Positions 1-6,433 of a stretch of DNA of 8,507 nucleotides are shown one piece after another. Location: positions 1 to 8,507 of the forward strand of contig DVJG01000141.1 of assembly GCA_018710805.1 (NCBI GenBank), written 5' to 3'. Position numbers and translations under genes: made by a program. The notes under the pieces are model-generated. The model did not search any database and was not told the DNA's origin. It saw only the letters and a list, made by a program, of their open reading frames with translations. This DNA comes from Candidatus Faecousia faecipullorum. Lineage in GTDB: Bacteria > Bacillota > Clostridia > Oscillospirales > Oscillospiraceae. The stretch's first letter is position 1, and each line of letters opens with the position of its first letter.

Positions 1-2
1 CG

Positions 3-386
3 GCCTATGATTTCCTGCGGCAGTTCCTGCTGGCGGATTCCCAGTGGGAGAAAAACCGGAAGGGAACGCCGGAGGAGCAGAACCCGGGCATCGTGGCGGC
101 AGGCTGGCCCGTGCGGACCCGGGGCTCCGTGGAGGCCCTCTGGGAAAACCGGAAACAGCAGTACATGAGCCGGGACTTTGTCAGCGCCCGGAACCTGGAA
201 TTCACCGACAAGGACCTGCCCATTTTGCAGGAGAAGATTGACGAGGTGCGCTTCCCCATTGCAGAGGATTTGTGGGCCGCCATGGAGCCTCTGAACGACT
301 ATGAAAAGGGCAACGCCCCTACTGACGCAGACCTTTCTAAAATCGCATCGGATTTCGTTGCCCAGCTCCACCAGCGCTATTCCTGA
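3..386 (+). CDS. C-terminal part of a probable extracellular solute-binding protein (ABC importer), 5' truncated
   Basis: The window opens inside this gene; 127 residues before the TGA are visible. The fragment begins with AYDFLRQFLLADSQW, like the W/Y-x-F-L-K-F-L-L segment near the C-terminus of family 1 solute-binding lipoproteins. It continues with a 'GWPVRTRGSVEALW' stretch (compare the G-x-P-V/x-R-x segment of that family). It ends with 'FTDKDLPILQEKIDEVRFP', an acidic helical tail and a final amphipathic helix (KIASDFVAQLHQRYS), which resembles the usual closing helices where the family reads like 'eeva..iq.r...yl.e'. If correct, the protein is a lipid-anchored binding protein delivering sugar or another solute to an ABC permease. 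The signal peptide and most of the fold are outside the window, so substrate and subfamily are unknown. Another exported lipoprotein remains possible. A GTG at 93 is internal and is not a start. Confidence 0.55.
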   Translation, partial: AYDFLRQFLLADSQWEKNRKGTPEEQNPGIVAAGWPVRTRGSVEALWENRKQQYMSRDFVSARNLEFTDKDLPILQEKIDEVRFPIAEDLWAAMEPLNDYEKGNAPTDADLSKIASDFVAQLHQRYS

Positions 387-393
387 GGTCAAA

Positions 394-431
394 GCCCCGG
401 ACCGATTTTGGTCCGGGGCATAAGAGTTTTT
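394..431 (+). terminator. Hairpin terminator after the solute-binding protein gene
   Basis: A perfect 10-bp GC-rich stem (GCCCCGGACC at 394-403, GGTCCGGGGC at 410-419) encloses a 6-nt loop. It begins 8 bases after the stop codon. The T run (427-431) is 7 bases past the stem, so termination may be less sharp than in the textbook form, but the position and strength make this the likely end of the upstream transcript. Confidence 0.8.
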
Positions 432-446
432 CTGAGGCGAAAGTGG

Positions 447-475
447 TTGTTTTCCGGCCCCGGCTGTGTTATAAT
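447..475 (+). promoter_or_regulatory. Sigma-A type promoter for the 511-4191 cluster
   Basis: A -35 box TTGTTT (447-452) and a perfect -10 box TATAAT (470-475) are separated by exactly 17 bases. They lie just past the previous terminator and about 35 bases before the first start codon. This is the only clear promoter before the four-gene + strand cluster. Confidence 0.85.
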
Positions 476-510
476 ACAAAAAATGACCTTTCACACCGGG
501 AGGAACGGCT

Positions 511-1086
511 ATGGCAGCACCTCAGAATTTTCGCAGCGCCTTGGGCGGCTTTAAGCGCGAGGACGTTGTGCAGTATCTGGAATATCTGAATAACAAACAC
601 CAGTCCCAGGTGGCCCAGCTCAGCGGCCGCATTGAGGAGCTGAACGGAAAGCTCCGGGAGCAGGAAGCCCAGGAGGCCCTTGTGGCATCTGCCCAGGCGG
701 AGAGCGCGGCGCTCCGGGAGGAGTGCGCGGCACTGCGGGCCCAGCTGAAGGAAGCGGAAGAAAAGCTGGCGTCCCAGCCGGAACCCCAGCTGGAGCCCCA
801 GCAGCTTCCCGAAGCTCCCGCCCCCCAGGCGGAGGAGCTGGAAACCTACCGCCGGGCCCAGCGGGTGGAAAAGGATGCCCGCCAGCAGGCCCAGCTGCTC
901 TACTACCAGGCCAACGGGGTCCTCACCGAGGCCACGGCCAAGGTAAACAGCGCCGCGGACCACATCACGGAAATGGCCGACCAGGTCATGGGTCAGCTGA
1001 CCCAGCTCCAGATGGCCGTAAGCGGCAGCAAACAGGCCCTCCAGGAGGCTGCGGACCTTATGAGCGCCATCCGGCCGAACAAATGA
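511..1086 (+). CDS. DivIVA-like coiled-coil protein, function unknown
   Basis: 191 residues, starting at ATG after GGGAGGAA (498-505), a good ribosome site. The N-terminus reads FRSALGGFKREDVVQYLEYL, the pattern seen in clostridial DivIVA-like proteins ('F..al.GF.redVv.Yle.l'), where a short N-terminal element precedes a coiled coil. Residues about 28-85 form a strong heptad-type coiled coil rich in E, A, L and Q. A Pro/Glu/Gln linker follows at about 85-112, then a second long helix to the C-terminus (about 112-191). No membrane segment or signal peptide is visible, so it should be cytoplasmic and probably self-assembling. A role in cell division, pole or envelope organisation is only inferred from the DivIVA resemblance. 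It is the first gene after a strong promoter and lies upstream of fliB and the glycan genes, but a hairpin follows it, so co-transcription with them may be partial. Confidence 0.8.
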   Translation: MAAPQNFRSALGGFKREDVVQYLEYLNNKHQSQVAQLSGRIEELNGKLREQEAQEALVASAQAESAALREECAALRAQLKEAEEKLASQPEPQLEPQQLPEAPAPQAEELETYRRAQRVEKDARQQAQLLYYQANGVLTEATAKVNSAADHITEMADQVMGQLTQLQMAVSGSKQALQEAADLMSAIRPNK

Positions 1087-1090
1087 TTTT

Positions 1091-1117
1091 CCGGGCGCAG
1101 CAGCGCCCGGATTTGTT
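1091..1117 (+). terminator. Intergenic hairpin between the coiled-coil gene and fliB (weak terminator or processing site)
   Basis: A perfect 8-bp stem (CCGGGCGC at 1091-1098, GCGCCCGG at 1103-1110) has an AGCA loop and is followed by ATTTGTT rather than a clean T run. It begins 4 bases after the stop codon and ends about 20 bases before the next ATG. It could attenuate transcription into fliB or stabilise the upstream mRNA. No separate promoter for fliB is visible. Confidence 0.55.
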
Positions 1118-1129
1118 GTGAGGGAGCTT

Positions 1130-2140
1130 ATGAATATCTGCAAACCGGAATACTATGACCGTTTCCGCTGCCTGGCCGGGGACTGTCCCGACAGCTGCTG
1201 CCAGGACTGGACGGTTCAGGTGGATGAAAAATCCGCCGCCTTTTACCGCAGTCTCCCGGGGGCCCTGGGGGACAGGCTCCGGCAGGTGCTGGATGACGGG
1301 GAGGATGGGGTGACCCTGACCCTTCAGGAGGGCCGCTGCCCCATGTGGGAGGCGGACGGCCTCTGCCGCATCCAGCGGGAGCTGGGGGAGGAGTGCCTGT
1401 GCCAGGTCTGCCGGGACTTTCCCCGGCTGCGGCACGATTACGGCAGCTTCCAGGAACTGGGATTGGAGCTGAGCTGTCCCCAGGCGGCAAAGCTGATTCT
1501 CGCCGATGAGACCGGGGCCCTGTGCTCTTCGGAAATCCCCGGGGCCGGAGAGGGGGACTGGGAGGAAGAAGCCCTGGACGTACTTCGTACTGCCAGGGAA
1601 ACCATGCACGCCATTTTGTCGGAGGACCGTCCCTTCGGGGAGTGTCTGGCCCTGGCCCTGCTCTACGGCTGCCAGGTCCAGAGCGCCCTGGACGGAGGAG
1701 AGCTGGGAGAATTTGACGGGGAAGCTGCCCTGACAGAAGGCCGTTCTCTGGCAAAACCCGGAGATATGGGGGAAATCCTGGACTTTTTCGCCGGACTGGA
1801 ACGGCTCACCGCCCGGTGGGATGCCCGCCTTCAAAACCCCCGGCCGGCATCCTGGGAGGAAGGCCACCGGGCCCTGGGGCGGTATTTTGTGAATCGATAC
1901 TTTTTTCAGGCCCTGTCGGACTATGACGTCTACAGCCGGGTGAAATTCATGATTGCCGCCTGCCTTGTCATCTGTTACCTGGGCGGGGATTTGTTGGAGA
2001 CCGCCCAGCTGTTCTCAAAAGAAATCGAAAACGACGCAGACAACCTGGACGCCATTCTGGATGCCGCCTATACCCACCCGGCCTTCCGGGACGACCGGCT
2101 TCTGGGGCTGCTTCTGAACCCCGCCCCTTTCTCAACGTGA
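1130..2140 (+). CDS. fliB: FliB-family Cys-rich protein (flagellin lysine-N-methylase-like)
   Basis: 336 residues from the ATG at 1130. A GTG at 1118 is in frame, but it lies upstream of the AGGGAG site (1121-1126), which serves the ATG, so I reject it. The N-terminus matches the FliB family: PEYYDRFRCLAGDCPDSCCQ carries Cys14, Cys19, Cys23 and Cys24. A second cluster follows: Cys70, Cys79 in 'DGLCRIQRELG', then Cys89, Cys91 and Cys94 before 'RDFPRL'. These cysteines are the metal- or Fe-S-binding hallmark of the family, whose founder methylates surface lysines of flagellin in Salmonella. The C-terminal half is helical and variable, as usual. No flagellar gene is present here, so the substrate could be another surface protein; the name marks family membership, not proven activity. 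The gene ends 18 bases before the glycosyltransferase, suggesting one transcript. Confidence 0.82.
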   Translation: MNICKPEYYDRFRCLAGDCPDSCCQDWTVQVDEKSAAFYRSLPGALGDRLRQVLDDGEDGVTLTLQEGRCPMWEADGLCRIQRELGEECLCQVCRDFPRLRHDYGSFQELGLELSCPQAAKLILADETGALCSSEIPGAGEGDWEEEALDVLRTARETMHAILSEDRPFGECLALALLYGCQVQSALDGGELGEFDGEAALTEGRSLAKPGDMGEILDFFAGLERLTARWDARLQNPRPASWEEGHRALGRYFVNRYFFQALSDYDVYSRVKFMIAACLVICYLGGDLLETAQLFSKEIENDADNLDAILDAAYTHPAFRDDRLLGLLLNPAPFST

Positions 2141-2158
2141 AAACCAAGGAGGTTCCCT

Positions 2159-3049
2159 ATGCCCGGCAAACACGCTTATATGATTATGGCCCACAAAAGC
2201 GACCTGACCTTCTATACCCTTCTTGCCATGCTGGACCATCCGAGAAACGATATTTTTCTCCACATGGATATCAAAAACAAGGGCTTTGACCCCAAAACCC
2301 TGGAGGGCCTTCTGAAATACAGCGGCCTGTATCTCACGAAGCGCATAAGCGTCACCTGGGGGGGCTACTCCCAGATTCAGGTGAAGATCGATATGCTGGA
2401 AAAGGCCCGGGAGGTGGGGAAATACGACTACTACCACTTCATTTCCGCCCAGGACCTGCCCATCAAGAGCCAGGACCACATCCACGCATTTTTTGACGCC
2501 CACCAGGGCCGGGAATTCGTGAACTATGAATCCGAGACCTTCGGCTATGAGGGCCGGGTCCGGAACTACTGGTTCCTTCAGGAGGCCGCAGGGCGGTGGA
2601 ATACCGTGAAAGGCGGCTCTCTTCACCTGCTGGACCGGGCCTCCGTGTGGGTCCAGGGGAAGCTGGGCGTCTGGCGCAATCCCCAGGTGGCCTTCCAGAA
2701 GGGGGAGACCTGGGCCAGCATCACGGGAGATTTCGGGGACTATATCTGGGAAAACCGGGAAAACACAAAGCCCTGGTTCCAGCACACCCTCTGCGGGGAC
2801 GAGGTGTGGTTCCAGACTCTTCTGGACCAGTCCCCCTTCCGGGAAAACCTCTACCACCCCGCCCACGACGACACGGCGGACCAGACCCTGCGCCTCATCG
2901 ACTGGAAGCGGGGGGACCCCTACGTTTTCCGGATGGCAGACTTCGATTCCCTGTGTGAAAGCAAAATGCTCTGGGCCCGAAAGTTCGACCCCAATGTGGA
3001 TGCAGAGGTCATTCGGAAACTGAAAGAGAAATTCGGAAAAAAGGAGTAG
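2159..3049 (+). CDS. GT14-type glycosyltransferase (core-2/I-branching enzyme family)
   Basis: 296 residues, with a strong ribosome site AAGGAGG (2146-2152) six bases before ATG. Family marks in order: N-terminal KHAYMIMAHK (residues 4-13), 'DIFLHMDIKN' (31-40), WGGYSQ (67-72), 'YHFISAQDLPI' (92-102; the S-x-Q-D-x-P-I signature), 'GETWASITGDF' (182-192) and GDEVWFQT (213-220). These are typical of the Branch domain, which in eukaryotes adds beta-1,6-GlcNAc. Bacterial members act on surface or exopolysaccharides, with donors and acceptors mostly unassigned. There is no signal peptide or membrane span, so it should work at the cytoplasmic face. Its 3' end carries the AAGGAG (3041-3046) that serves the next gene 5 bases downstream, so it is closely coupled to the acyltransferase. 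GC content is high except in the last ~60 bases. Confidence 0.88.
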   Translation: MPGKHAYMIMAHKSDLTFYTLLAMLDHPRNDIFLHMDIKNKGFDPKTLEGLLKYSGLYLTKRISVTWGGYSQIQVKIDMLEKAREVGKYDYYHFISAQDLPIKSQDHIHAFFDAHQGREFVNYESETFGYEGRVRNYWFLQEAAGRWNTVKGGSLHLLDRASVWVQGKLGVWRNPQVAFQKGETWASITGDFGDYIWENRENTKPWFQHTLCGDEVWFQTLLDQSPFRENLYHPAHDDTADQTLRLIDWKRGDPYVFRMADFDSLCESKMLWARKFDPNVDAEVIRKLKEKFGKKE

Positions 3050-3054
3050 GCGCG

Positions 3055-4191
3055 ATGGCACCTCAAGAAAATATGGTGAATAAAAAAGAACGAAATGTTA
3101 ATCTGGACATCATTCGTTGCACAGCAATTTTTATGGTGATTCTTGTCCATTTCTTTTTAAACAGCGAATTTTACTGGCATCCTATTGTTGGAAAAAGAAT
3201 GTATACGATGACAATTCTATGCACCTTTGCTTATATCTGCGTACCATTATTTATACTTCTAACGGGATATTTGATGTGCCAAAAGAAATTATCGTATACT
3301 TATTATAAGGGAATCCGGAAAACCTTGGCTATTTATTTGCTGGCTAGTTTGGTGTGTCTGGCGTATCGTTATTTGATTGTTCACGAAACGTTTTCTATAT
3401 CCGCGGCACTATTCCGCATTCTAAGCTTTCGCGCTTCTGGCTATGCTTGGTATATCGAGATGTATATTGGCTTATTTCTTATGATTCCATTTTTGAATCT
3501 CATATACAGAAATTTAGGTTCCCAGAAAGAAAAGTTAGTACTCATTATTACCTGCCTTGTATTAACTACGTTGCCATCTTTACTTAACCAATTTGACTGG
3601 CACACGGTTGGCTGGTGGGCACAGCCAAGCATGAGCCAATCCTATGATAAACTCATTCCCGCATGGTGGGAAAATCTCTATCCGATTACCTATTATTTTA
3701 TTGGAGCATATCTATCAGAATTCGGCTCTCCTCTGCGAAAACGCGTCTCCTTTCCGCTAATGCTGATTGCGTTATTTACATTTAGTATCTATAATATTTA
3801 TCGGTGCAAGGATGGGGGACTTGAAAACTTTCTCGCATGTCAATGGTTCGGATTTGAATGCGTTATACTTTCAGTGTTAACCTTTCTTTTCTTACTCCGC
3901 CTGCCTACACAGCCGCTACCGAGATGGCTAAAAGTATTTTTTGCTAGGATTGCAGACTTGTCGCTGGGAGCATATCTAGTTTCTTGGGTTTGGGATCAAT
4001 ATGCCTATACAAAATTCAAAACTTTAGTTACATACATACCGATGCGTCTGAATTATCTGCCCATTCTAGTGGGATTTGTGTTCATATGCTCTCTCGTAAC
4101 CTCTAGTTGCATACATGGTATATATGCACTGATTTGCAAAGGTGGCAGTGCATTACGAAATGGCAAGACCAATACAGTCCGTAAAATATAA
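3055..4191 (+). CDS. Membrane O-acyltransferase (acyltransferase family 3), AT-rich and probably acquired
   Basis: 378 residues, with many hydrophobic segments (about ten membrane spans) from residue ~19 to the C-terminus. The family's active-site pattern R-x(10)-H is present: 'DIIRCTAIFMVILVHFF' places Arg21 and His32. 'CVPLFILLTGYLM' in the second membrane region is also typical. Such enzymes acylate (often acetylate) sugars of surface polysaccharides or peptidoglycan, which suits its place after a glycosyltransferase. The ATG at 3055 is chosen because AAGGAG (3041-3046), inside the upstream gene's end, is correctly spaced; the in-frame ATG at 3073 has no comparable site. Base use changes sharply: 3061-3120 is 33% GC, whereas 2881-2940 is 67%. 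The whole gene uses AT-ending codons, unlike its neighbours, which points to horizontal transfer of this one gene. A bidirectional terminator follows. Confidence 0.9.
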   Translation: MAPQENMVNKKERNVNLDIIRCTAIFMVILVHFFLNSEFYWHPIVGKRMYTMTILCTFAYICVPLFILLTGYLMCQKKLSYTYYKGIRKTLAIYLLASLVCLAYRYLIVHETFSISAALFRILSFRASGYAWYIEMYIGLFLMIPFLNLIYRNLGSQKEKLVLIITCLVLTTLPSLLNQFDWHTVGWWAQPSMSQSYDKLIPAWWENLYPITYYFIGAYLSEFGSPLRKRVSFPLMLIALFTFSIYNIYRCKDGGLENFLACQWFGFECVILSVLTFLFLLRLPTQPLPRWLKVFFARIADLSLGAYLVSWVWDQYAYTKFKTLVTYIPMRLNYLPILVGFVFICSLVTSSCIHGIYALICKGGSALRNGKTNTVRKI

Positions 4192-4195
4192 GCAA

Positions 4196-4223
4196 GGCCC
4201 TGAGAGGTAATCCTCTCAGGGCC
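4196..4223. terminator. Bidirectional terminator between convergent genes
   Basis: A perfect 12-bp stem (GGCCCTGAGAGG at 4196-4207, CCTCTCAGGGCC at 4212-4223) encloses the loop TAAT. It starts 4 bases after the acyltransferase stop and ends 13 bases from the metG fragment's stop. T-rich sequence flanks both sides (GTTATGATT on +; TTGCTTATATTTT on -), so it can end transcripts from either direction. Confidence 0.9.
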
Positions 4224-4236
4224 GTTATGATTAAAA

Positions 4237-4698
4237 TTAGTACAGCTTCGCACCGGCGGGAATCCGATCGTCCACCATGAGCAGGTTCAGTCCCTCGTGA
4301 CCGTCCACCTCGTGGACGGCGGAGATGAGCATACCTTCGGAGTCGATGCCCATCATCTTCCGGGCGGGCAGGTTCACAATGGCAATGGCGGTTTTGCCCA
4401 CCAGCTCCTCAGGCTCGTAGTATTCGTGAATGCCGCTGAGGATGGTGCGGCGGCGCTCCGTGCCGTCGTTCAGCGTGAACTTCAAAAGCTTCTTGGACTT
4501 CGGCACGGCTTCGCAGGCTTCAATCTTCACCGCCCGGAAGTCGGACCTGGCGAAGGTGTCGAAGTCCACCATTTCCGCAAAGAGAGGCTCGATTTTCACG
4601 TTGGAGAAATCCGGCTTCTCGGCAGGGGCCTCGGGAGCTTTGGGAGATGCTTCCTTCTTTTCGGCCTTGGGGGCGTCATTGCCGCCCAGGGGCTTCAT
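4237..4698 (-). pseudogene. metG: Methionyl-tRNA synthetase C-terminal tRNA-binding domain (3' fragment of metG)
   Basis: 153 residues if read from the ATG at 4698. Residues ~1-30 are an Ala/Pro/Lys/Glu-rich linker. Residues ~45-153 are the EMAPII/Arc1p-like OB-fold at the C-terminus of many MetRS enzymes ('VDFDTFARSDFRAVKIEACE', 'SKKLLKFTLNDG', 'ILSGIHEYYEPEELVGK', 'NLPARKMMGI', 'EGMLISAV', 'IPAGAKLY' end). This domain binds tRNA and dimerises MetRS; the HIGH/KMSKS catalytic part is absent. No Shine-Dalgarno precedes the ATG (ATAATCCCCACC); the frame stays open upstream only to a TGA at 4777-4779. Sequence to the right is AT-richer and leads into an integrase, so I read this as the 3' part of a metG cut or displaced by the element. 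The domain itself has no stop or frameshift. A stand-alone tRNA-binding protein remains possible but lacks start signals. Confidence 0.75.
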
Positions 4699-4722
4699 GG
4701 TGGGGATTATTGATGAGACCCC

Positions 4723-4795
4723 TTCACCATGCTTCGTGATGCGTCGCGGTACTGTTTTTGCTGGGAATCCACCGATTCACCATGCTTCGTGACGC
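4723..4795. repeat. Pair of 20-bp direct repeats, 53 bp apart
   Basis: TTCACCATGCTTCGTGATGC (4723-4742) and TTCACCATGCTTCGTGACGC (4776-4795) differ at one base. Each has short internal symmetry, TCAC-8-GTGA, as recombinase and regulator sites often have. Their place between the metG fragment and the integrase gene makes them candidates for attachment-core or arm-type integrase/Xis sites. That function is inferred. Confidence 0.7.
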
Positions 4796-4853
4796 ACCAT
4801 TATCCTCGCGCATTTGATGTCAATTTGCTGTCCTTTGAAGAATTTTGCTGTCA

Positions 4854-4874
4854 GGCAAAACGGCTCATTGAGCC
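4854..4874 (-). terminator. Weak terminator after the integrase gene
   Basis: On the minus strand GGCTC-AAT-GAGCC (complement of 4862-4874) is followed by GTTTTGCC just after the integrase stop. The stem is short and the T run brief, so it is only a candidate. Confidence 0.4.
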
Positions 4875-4878
4875 CTTC

Positions 4879-6114
4879 TTAAAATACATTCAATGTCGCA
4901 GCCAGACGTTCAAATGATTCCTGTTTTTTCTCCTCGGTCGCTTCGGCATAAATGTCCATCGTTGTCTTGATGTCCTTATGCCCCATAATGGACTGGATGA
5001 CCTTCAGGTTGGTCTCCTGTTCGCAAAGCCTTGTGCAGAACGTGTGACGCAGATGGTGCGCTGAAAAGTCAGGCAGCATGACTGCTTCCCGGTGTTCCTT
5101 CTTGGCGTTGACTTCCTCACTGGCATTGTAATCGGCAACAATCCGCTTGATTGCCCGGTTTACAGATTGGGGATTCGGGACATTCCCGAAACGGTTGCAG
5201 AAGATAAATCCGTGCATACCGTCAATCTCCACGTCGTTCCAGCCGTTCTCCTGCTGCTCCTCCCACAGCATCTCAAAGGCGTCCTTCACAGAGTCGAGCA
5301 TCGGGATTGTGCGTTCACCGGCCTTTGTCTTTGGCTTCGAGATATGCTGCACAGAGGTGCGGCTATCGCCTACCGGGTAATACACCAGGCTATGATTGAT
5401 GCTGATTGCACGGTTCTCATAGTCCAGGTCTTCCCAGCGAAGTCCCAATGCTTCCCCAATGCGGCAGCCTGTCCCCAAAAGGATGGTAAACATCGCCCAC
5501 CAGTGACAGTAAACCGGGTGATTGGCGATATGCTCCATAAACGCCCGCTGCTGCGGAATGGTCAGCGCGTGTCGAACACCGGTGTTATGGTCGGAATTCT
5601 TCTTGATCTCTGCCATAACGCCATCGGTTGGATTGTTGCGGATGATGTCATCACGAACCGCCAGCTGAAATGTCGGATGCAGAAGCGTGTGAATGCTTTC
5701 CAGCGTATTGATCTGGATTTCCTGTTCCTCCAACAAACAGTTATAGAATTGAAGCACATCCGAGAACTTGATATCCGCTATCTTCTTGTTGCCAAAGGTG
5801 TCACGAACAAAGCGGTCATACATGTACAGGTAATTGCTTCTGGTGGTCTGTCTGAGATTGGTTTTCAGGCTCATGTACCGGTCGAACACGAAATTCACCG
5901 TTGCTTTTCCGGCAACATAAATATCCAAACCGTCCAACTGATTTTTGGTTAACTCTGCTTCCTTCTGCCTGAGGGTCACAAGGTCATTTGCATAGAGATA
6001 CTTGCGCCGTCCAAGTGGGTCCGTATAGCTGTATACATACCGCTTGTCGGAGCTTCGCTGCATCTCTCCTTTTCGCAGGGCTCTTCCCCGCAAATCTTTT
6101 CTTGCCTTTGCCAT
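4879..6114 (-). CDS. int: Tn916-type tyrosine recombinase (integrase) of the mobile element
   Basis: 411 residues. The ATG at 6114 is chosen because GGAGGAGGA lies about 6 bases upstream (complement of 6121-6129). A longer in-frame reading begins inside the preceding gene and adds unrelated residues, so it is rejected. Residues ~4-45 resemble the Tn916 Int N-terminal arm-binding domain (ARKDLRGRALRKGEMQR, then 'YVYSYTDPLGRRKYLYA'). Residues ~73-130 are the core-binding domain and ~180-400 the catalytic domain. Active-site residues are present: Arg218 in 'GTGCRIGEALGLRW', a Lys in 'KPKTKAGERTIP' (~262-264), His353/Arg356 in HHLRHTF, His379 in MGHKDIKTTMDIY and nucleophile Tyr389 in the same motif. 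It should therefore be competent for site-specific insertion and excision. The RHH gene ends 37 bases upstream and its promoter probably drives both. Convergence on a metG fragment marks the element end. Confidence 0.95.
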   Translation of the reverse strand: MAKARKDLRGRALRKGEMQRSSDKRYVYSYTDPLGRRKYLYANDLVTLRQKEAELTKNQLDGLDIYVAGKATVNFVFDRYMSLKTNLRQTTRSNYLYMYDRFVRDTFGNKKIADIKFSDVLQFYNCLLEEQEIQINTLESIHTLLHPTFQLAVRDDIIRNNPTDGVMAEIKKNSDHNTGVRHALTIPQQRAFMEHIANHPVYCHWWAMFTILLGTGCRIGEALGLRWEDLDYENRAISINHSLVYYPVGDSRTSVQHISKPKTKAGERTIPMLDSVKDAFEMLWEEQQENGWNDVEIDGMHGFIFCNRFGNVPNPQSVNRAIKRIVADYNASEEVNAKKEHREAVMLPDFSAHHLRHTFCTRLCEQETNLKVIQSIMGHKDIKTTMDIYAEATEEKKQESFERLAATLNVF

Positions 6115-6151
6115 ATCAATTCCTCCTCCAAAAATGAAGAAGGGCTCGATA

Positions 6152-6322
6152 TTATTCAGGTTTGGATAAGAATTTCTCCAATGCCTGCAAGACAACTTCT
6201 GTCACACTCGTATTGTGTTGTTCGGCGTAAGAACAAATCTGCTGATACAAGGCGTCCCCAATGCGAACACTCAGTATTTTTCTCTTTGAATGTTCTGACT
6301 TCGGTCTTCCCATATCTGCCAT
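6152..6322 (-). CDS. Ribbon-helix-helix DNA-binding protein upstream of int
   Basis: 56 residues from the ATG at 6322. A GTG at 6334 is in frame, but the GGAGGT site abuts it, while TGAGGA is well spaced for 6322; the ATG at 6313 (residue 4) is another option. A basic N-terminus (MGRPKSEHSKRK) leads into the strand ILSVRIG and two helices ending 'NTSVTEVVLQALEKFL'. This is the plan of MetJ/Arc/CopG-type proteins, where the strand pairs in a dimer and enters the DNA major groove. It lies between its own strong promoter and int, so it probably autoregulates and controls integrase expression. A relaxosome accessory role is also known for this fold but fits the location less well. Only fold-level recognition is claimed. 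Confidence 0.8.
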   Translation of the reverse strand: MADMGRPKSEHSKRKILSVRIGDALYQQICSYAEQHNTSVTEVVLQALEKFLSKPE

Positions 6323-6348
6323 AGCTGTCCTCACACCTCCACGACAAC

Positions 6349-6377
6349 ATTATACTTATTGTATGACAAAAAGTCAA
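6349..6377 (-). promoter_or_regulatory. Strong promoter for the RHH-int unit, with possible operator repeats
   Basis: On the minus strand TTGACT (6377-6372) and TATAAT (6354-6349) are separated by 17 bases, near consensus. TTGTC occurs twice, 23 bases apart (6369-6365 and 6346-6342), bracketing the -10 box, and TTGT-CAT-ACAA (6369-6359) is an inverted repeat in the spacer. These are plausible sites for the RHH protein, and binding there would block RNA polymerase. Confidence 0.85.
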
Positions 6378-6433
6378 CACTGTACCGAGCCCTTCGATGA
6401 AAAAATCTGTTCTGTTAAATTTTGTTCCGCAGA

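Larger units (their letters stand above)
4699..4878. other. Element/chromosome junction region, no gene
   Basis: 180 bases between the metG fragment and integrase. They hold no supported gene, but contain two 20-bp near-identical repeats, a pair of 9-bp TTTGCTGTC repeats (4824-4832, 4844-4852) and the integrase 3' hairpin. This is where attachment-site and integrase or excisionase binding sequences would be expected. The exact end of the element cannot be placed without the other junction or an empty site. Confidence 0.6.

Noticed and set aside
469..1143. 224-codon open frame on the minus strand
   Set aside because: It is antisense to the coiled-coil gene, which has a perfect promoter and ribosome site; the translation is low-complexity Leu/Gly/Arg typical of a GC-rich shadow.
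1058..1867. 269-codon open frame on the minus strand
   Set aside because: It is opposite the FliB-family gene, whose Cys signatures are unmistakable; the reverse frame shows no domain.
2132..3061. 309-codon open frame on the minus strand
   Set aside because: It exactly mirrors the GT14 gene; the long length comes from GC-rich codon bias.
5092..5952. 286-codon open frame on the plus strand
   Set aside because: It is antisense to the integrase, which has all active-site residues; no ribosome site or domain supports it.
6115..6195. N-terminal extension of the integrase to 6195
   Set aside because: The added 27 residues overlap the RHH gene's end and are not integrase-like; the ATG at 6114 has an excellent ribosome site and the family's normal N-terminus.
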